8,444 nt of DNA from JBEVEP01 sp040512755 (GTDB taxonomy: Bacteria; Pseudomonadota; Alphaproteobacteria; Rhizobiales; Rhizobiaceae), in NCBI GenBank assembly GCA_040512755.1, contig JBEVEP010000014.1, positions 1 to 8,444 of the forward strand, given 5' to 3'. The translations under genes were made by a program, and so were the position numbers. This document shows, one piece after another, positions 6,576 through 8,444 of this stretch (position 1 is the first letter of the stretch; each line of letters opens with the position of its first letter). The notes below the pieces were generated by a model that made no database searches, was not told the origin of the DNA, and saw only the letters and a program-made list of their open reading frames with translations.

Positions 6576-6581
6576 GTCATT

Positions 6582-6615
6582 CTCCCTGCAGTTTTGATTC
6601 TACCGGTAGTTTATA
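6582..6615 (-). promoter_or_regulatory. 5' region of the TIR gene: SD, CTACCGGTAG palindrome and -10-like TATAAA
   Basis: Reading on the minus strand, a -10-like TATAAA lies at 6615-6610. Directly after it is the perfect 10-bp palindrome CTACCGGTAG (6609-6600), and AGGGAG (6587-6582) is the ribosome-binding site for the TTG start. No good -35 hexamer is seen at the normal spacing. The palindrome sits near the expected transcription start, where a repressor could act. The SD supports the TTG start: the nearby ATG at 6580 is out of frame and only one base from the SD. Confidence 0.35.
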
Positions 6616-6660
6616 ATCGTCGTTCACAACCAGCGTAGCAACAACCTGCGCCGTTCAAAG

Positions 6661-6681
6661 CAACAATCGCCACAATTGTTG
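6661..6681. repeat. Short inverted repeat in the TIR-arsR divergent spacer
   Basis: CAACAAT (6661-6667) pairs with ATTGTTG (6675-6681) around a 7-base centre. It is upstream of both divergent genes and could be a protein-binding site or a small hairpin. Nothing links it to a particular regulator. Confidence 0.4.
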
Positions 6682-6724
6682 GCCTCCGGAGAATGGAGGA
6701 ACGGCAAGGCCGCGCCTCGTCGCA

Positions 6725-6768
6725 CCCCCCTCTGTCCTGCCGGACATCTCCCCCTCAAGGGGGGAGAT
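6725..6768. repeat. Dispersed-repeat fragment with CTCCCCC/GGGGGAG hairpin
   Basis: ATCTCCCCC (6746-6754) is perfectly complementary to GGGGGAGAT (6760-6768), with a 5-base loop. The preceding CCCCCCTCTGTCCTGCCGGAC is part of the same unit. I recognise this combination as a common intergenic element in Mesorhizobium, Brucella and relatives, though I cannot check it here. It lies between the TIR gene and the arsR promoter, and could end any transcript entering from either side. Confidence 0.6.
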
Positions 6769-6828
6769 CGGATGACCGCAACGACGGCGTTCCTCCTGCA
6801 ACATCCACAAACAGCGTCATGCCGCCAT

Positions 6829-6858
6829 TTGACATGCAGGTAAATACCTGCATATTGT
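6829..6858 (+). promoter_or_regulatory. Promoter of the arsR operon
   Basis: A perfect -35 hexamer TTGACA (6829-6834) is followed, after 16 to 18 bases, by a weak -10 within CATATTGT (6851-6858). The start codon at 6880 would give a leader of only about 15-20 bases. No strong Shine-Dalgarno is seen before it (GAGCG at best), so ArsR translation may be modest. The predicted operator fills the spacer. Confidence 0.7.
6834..6853. promoter_or_regulatory. Predicted ArsR operator: 9-2-9 palindrome between -35 and -10
   Basis: ATGCAGGTA-AA-TACCTGCAT is a perfect 20-bp interrupted palindrome starting at the last base of the -35 box and reaching into the -10 region. Its position would let a bound dimer block RNA polymerase. 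The first gene downstream is an ArsR-family repressor, so autoregulation is the simplest reading. Confidence 0.75.
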
Positions 6859-6879
6859 AATCACACACGAGCGAAACCG

Positions 6880-7194
6880 ATGGACGCCGATAAGGTTTTC
6901 AAGGCGCTGGGCGACCCGACACGCAGAAAGCTGCTCGACCGTCTTTGCGAAAAGAACGGTCAGACGCTGGGGGAGCTTTGCGAAAACCTGGACATGGCCC
7001 GCCAATCCGCCACCCAGCATATCGGGATCCTGGAGGCGGCCAATCTGGTGAGCACGGTCAGGCGTGGCCGGGAAAAGCTGCATTTCATCAACCCCGTGCC
7101 GCTGCACGAGGTCTACGAACGGTGGGTACGGAAATTCGAGCGTCAGCGGCTGAGCCTGCTGCACGATCTGAAGAAGGAACTGGAAGGAGAATGA
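6880..7194 (+). CDS. ArsR-family winged-helix repressor (104 aa)
   Basis: A small DNA-binding dimer of the ArsR fold. It opens with VFKALGDPTRRKLLDRL, typical of the family, followed by the helix-turn-helix TLGELCENLDMARQSATQHI (about residues 30-49) and the wing LVSTVRRGREKLHFINP. The ELCVCDL-type metal-binding cysteines of arsenic and zinc/cadmium sensors are absent; C34 in GELCENL stands alone, so it probably does not sense metal in the classical way. This metal-free subgroup is regularly paired with an SRPBCC/AHSA1 gene, as here. Its stop codon is two bases before the next gene's start, and AGGAG near its 3' end serves that gene. It probably represses this operon through the palindrome at 6834-6853; the inducer is unknown. 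Confidence 0.93.
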   Translation: MDADKVFKALGDPTRRKLLDRLCEKNGQTLGELCENLDMARQSATQHIGILEAANLVSTVRRGREKLHFINPVPLHEVYERWVRKFERQRLSLLHDLKKELEGE

Positions 7195-7196
7195 CA

Positions 7197-7661
7197 ATGG
7201 CCAGAGAGACGACCAGCTTTGTCTATGTGACCTATATTCGCTCGACACCGGAAAAGGTGTTCGAGGCCATAACGAAACCGGAGCTCGCAAAGCGCTACTG
7301 GGGCCACGAAAACGTCTCTGATTGGAACCCCGGATCGAAATGGGAACATATCCGCGACAATGAAGAACGGACCGTCGATCTCGTCGGCAAGGTTGTCGAG
7401 GTTTCGCCGCCGACCCGTCTCGTCATCTCTTGGGCGAACGCTTCTCAGGCCGCCGATCCGGCAGCCCACAGCCGGGTGACTTTCGACATCGAGGAATATG
7501 AGACCATGGTCCGGCTGACCGTCACCCATGACGAGCTCGAAGCCGGCAGCGGCATGGAAAAAGGCATCAGGCAAGGGTGGCCGATTGTGCTCTCCAGCCT
7601 GAAATCCTTCCTCGAAACCGGTAGCGGCATTGATCTCTTTGCCAAGCCAAAATCGGCCTGA
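7197..7661 (+). CDS. SRPBCC/AHSA1-family protein (154 aa)
   Basis: A START-like fold protein of the Aha1-C-terminal-related group. FVYVTYIRSTPEKVFEAITKPELAKRYWG at the N terminus and VSDWNPGSKWEHIRD are strongly typical, as is the C-terminal GWPIVLSSLKSFLETG helix that closes the hydrophobic cavity. Such proteins bind small hydrophobic ligands; the ligand and function here are unknown. Two starts are possible: the ATG at 7191 overlaps the arsR stop but is one base from the SD AGGAG (7185-7189), whereas the ATG at 7197 is seven bases away and is preferred. It is translationally close to arsR and very likely co-repressed with it. Confidence 0.92.
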   Translation: MARETTSFVYVTYIRSTPEKVFEAITKPELAKRYWGHENVSDWNPGSKWEHIRDNEERTVDLVGKVVEVSPPTRLVISWANASQAADPAAHSRVTFDIEEYETMVRLTVTHDELEAGSGMEKGIRQGWPIVLSSLKSFLETGSGIDLFAKPKSA

Positions 7662-7705
7662 TCGCTCACAGGCGTGTTTAGAAGACTGCCAGCGGGAGAA
7701 ATGAC

Positions 7706-8122
7706 ATGAGCAAGCCCTATGCCGGCGGATGTGCATGCGGCGCGATCCGCTATGAGACGAATAGCAGTCCCATCGCCGAGAACCATTGCCAATGCCGCGA
7801 CTGCCAGAAACGAAGCGGTACGGGACATGGATCCTATCTGACATTCCCGCGGCGGGCCGATGTGAGCATTACGGGCGAAGCGAAAGCCTGGCGGGTGAAA
7901 GGTGACAGCGGGAACGAAAAGGCCCACGCCTTCTGCCCGACCTGTGGAACGCCGGTCTACCTGACATTCGCCGCGATGCCGGACCTGATAGCGGTCCACG
8001 CGGCCAGCCTTGACGATCCCAGCCAATTCAATCCGCGGATGGTCACATACAGCATCCGCGGCCATGCGTGGGATACGGTCGATCCCGCGTTGCAGAAATT
8101 CGAGCGGATGCCGAACGGATAA
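7706..8122 (+). CDS. GFA-family (glutathione-dependent formaldehyde-activating enzyme-like) zinc protein (138 aa)
   Basis: The cysteine pattern defines the family: GGCACGAIRY (C9, C11), HCQCRDCQKRSG (C28, C30, C33) and AFCPTCGTPVY (C77, C80), which together would hold a structural and a second zinc. The founding member Gfa was described as condensing formaldehyde with glutathione, but most family members have no proven activity, so this is a fold assignment. GGGAG (7694-7698) is seven bases before the ATG at 7706. A gap of only 44 bases after the SRPBCC gene, with no terminator seen, places it in the arsR operon. GFA genes often sit beside ArsR/SRPBCC pairs in rhizobia (recollection). Confidence 0.92.
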   Translation: MSKPYAGGCACGAIRYETNSSPIAENHCQCRDCQKRSGTGHGSYLTFPRRADVSITGEAKAWRVKGDSGNEKAHAFCPTCGTPVYLTFAAMPDLIAVHAASLDDPSQFNPRMVTYSIRGHAWDTVDPALQKFERMPNG

Positions 8123-8133
8123 GGAGGCGCGTT

Positions 8134-8305
8134 CCCCCCTTCTCCCAGCGGGCTCCCCCCTTCTCCCCCTGTGGGAGAAGGTGCCTGAGCGCAGCGAAGG
8201 CGGATGAGGGGTGTTCCAGCCAGGCAGCCCGGCGCTCCGGCCAGCACCCCTCATCCGGCCTCGCCTGCGCTTTGCGCCGGCTCGGCTACCTTCTCCCACA
8301 AGGGG
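8134..8305. repeat. Large rhizobial-type inverted repeat (CTTCTCCC...GGATGAGGGGTG family)
   Basis: Two perfect arms nest: GTGGGAGAAGGT (8171-8182) with ACCTTCTCCCAC (8288-8299), and CGGATGAGGGGTG (8201-8213) with CACCCCTCATCCG (8245-8257). Four more pairs (CCCC 8165-8168 with GGGG 8302-8305) extend the outer stem. An extra partial copy of the left edge, CCCCCCTTCTCCC, occurs as a direct repeat at 8134-8146 and 8155-8167. I recognise this type as widely dispersed in Rhizobiales genomes, usually between genes. It starts 11 bases after the GFA stop and could form a very strong cruciform or RNA hairpin that ends the operon transcript. Confidence 0.85.
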
Positions 8306-8444
8306 CCCGTTGCACAAAGCGGCCTGAAAGCGGCTGGGGAGCCGGGCGCGTCATTTGGGGTTGCCCGCGGCGGTTCGGGCGGGTGTAGGGCGGATTTTGC
8401 GGCTGATTATGCTGCTTTCGGCGGCTTCTGGACACACCTATGGC
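8306..8444. other. Unassigned right edge
   Basis: I see no supported gene here. One minus-strand frame is open from the window edge to a TAG at 8288-8286, but its composition (rich in R, P and Q) does not look like a real protein. A second minus frame ends with VQKPPKAA and TAA near the edge and could be the last residues of a gene lying to the right. Longer flanking sequence is needed to tell. Confidence 0.4.

Noticed and set aside
7445..8317. Minus-strand open frame of 290 codons
   Set aside because: Antisense to the SRPBCC and GFA genes, and its first residues come from the inverted repeat.

Overview
The window looks like chromosomal DNA from an alphaproteobacterium of the order Rhizobiales (Mesorhizobium/Rhizobium/Agrobacterium-like). 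Three things suggest this: high GC and strong third-position GC/C bias in most genes, gene content typical of that group, and several kinds of palindromic intergenic repeat that I associate with rhizobial genomes. The species cannot be fixed from the sequence.

Layout. (1) Bases 1-2751: the 3' two-thirds of an alpha/beta hydrolase resembling 3-oxoadipate enol-lactonase (PcaD), then a repeat-bearing spacer, then a 698-aa bifunctional enoyl-CoA hydratase/3-hydroxyacyl-CoA dehydrogenase. Both suit catabolism of aromatic or fatty acids ending in CoA-thioester beta-oxidation. (2) Bases 2752-3191: 440 bases with no convincing gene. (3) Bases 3192-5502: a sulfide/persulfide module made of two small YeeE/YedE-type membrane proteins, an ETHE1/Blh-like metallo-beta-lactamase-fold persulfide dioxygenase, and a separate DUF442 (TIGR01244) sulfurtransferase. 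This is the gene set of the BigR/Blh sulfide-detoxification operons of Agrobacterium and Xylella, but with the two Blh domains as separate genes and no bigR in view. A long hairpin with a T-rich tail and a perfect 58-bp tandem duplication separate the last two genes. (4) Bases 5592-6575, minus strand: a 327-aa TIR-domain protein, visibly lower in GC than its neighbours and starting at TTG. It looks horizontally acquired and is a candidate immune NADase effector. (5) Bases 6829-8122: an ArsR-type repressor, an SRPBCC/AHSA1 protein and a GFA-family zinc protein in one probable operon, headed by a promoter that carries a perfect 9-2-9 palindrome between its -35 and -10 regions. (6) Bases 8134-8444: a large inverted repeat of the CTTCTCCC...GGATGAGGGGTG type, then 139 bases that I cannot assign.

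How the genes work together. The membrane pair probably moves a sulfur species, the dioxygenase oxidises persulfide to sulfite, and the DUF442 protein handles sulfane sulfur through a CRSGTRC loop. The ArsR protein probably represses its own operon through the palindrome. The TIR gene has no recognisable partner here (no ThsA, cyclase or Argonaute). If it defends against phage, it acts alone or with something outside the window.
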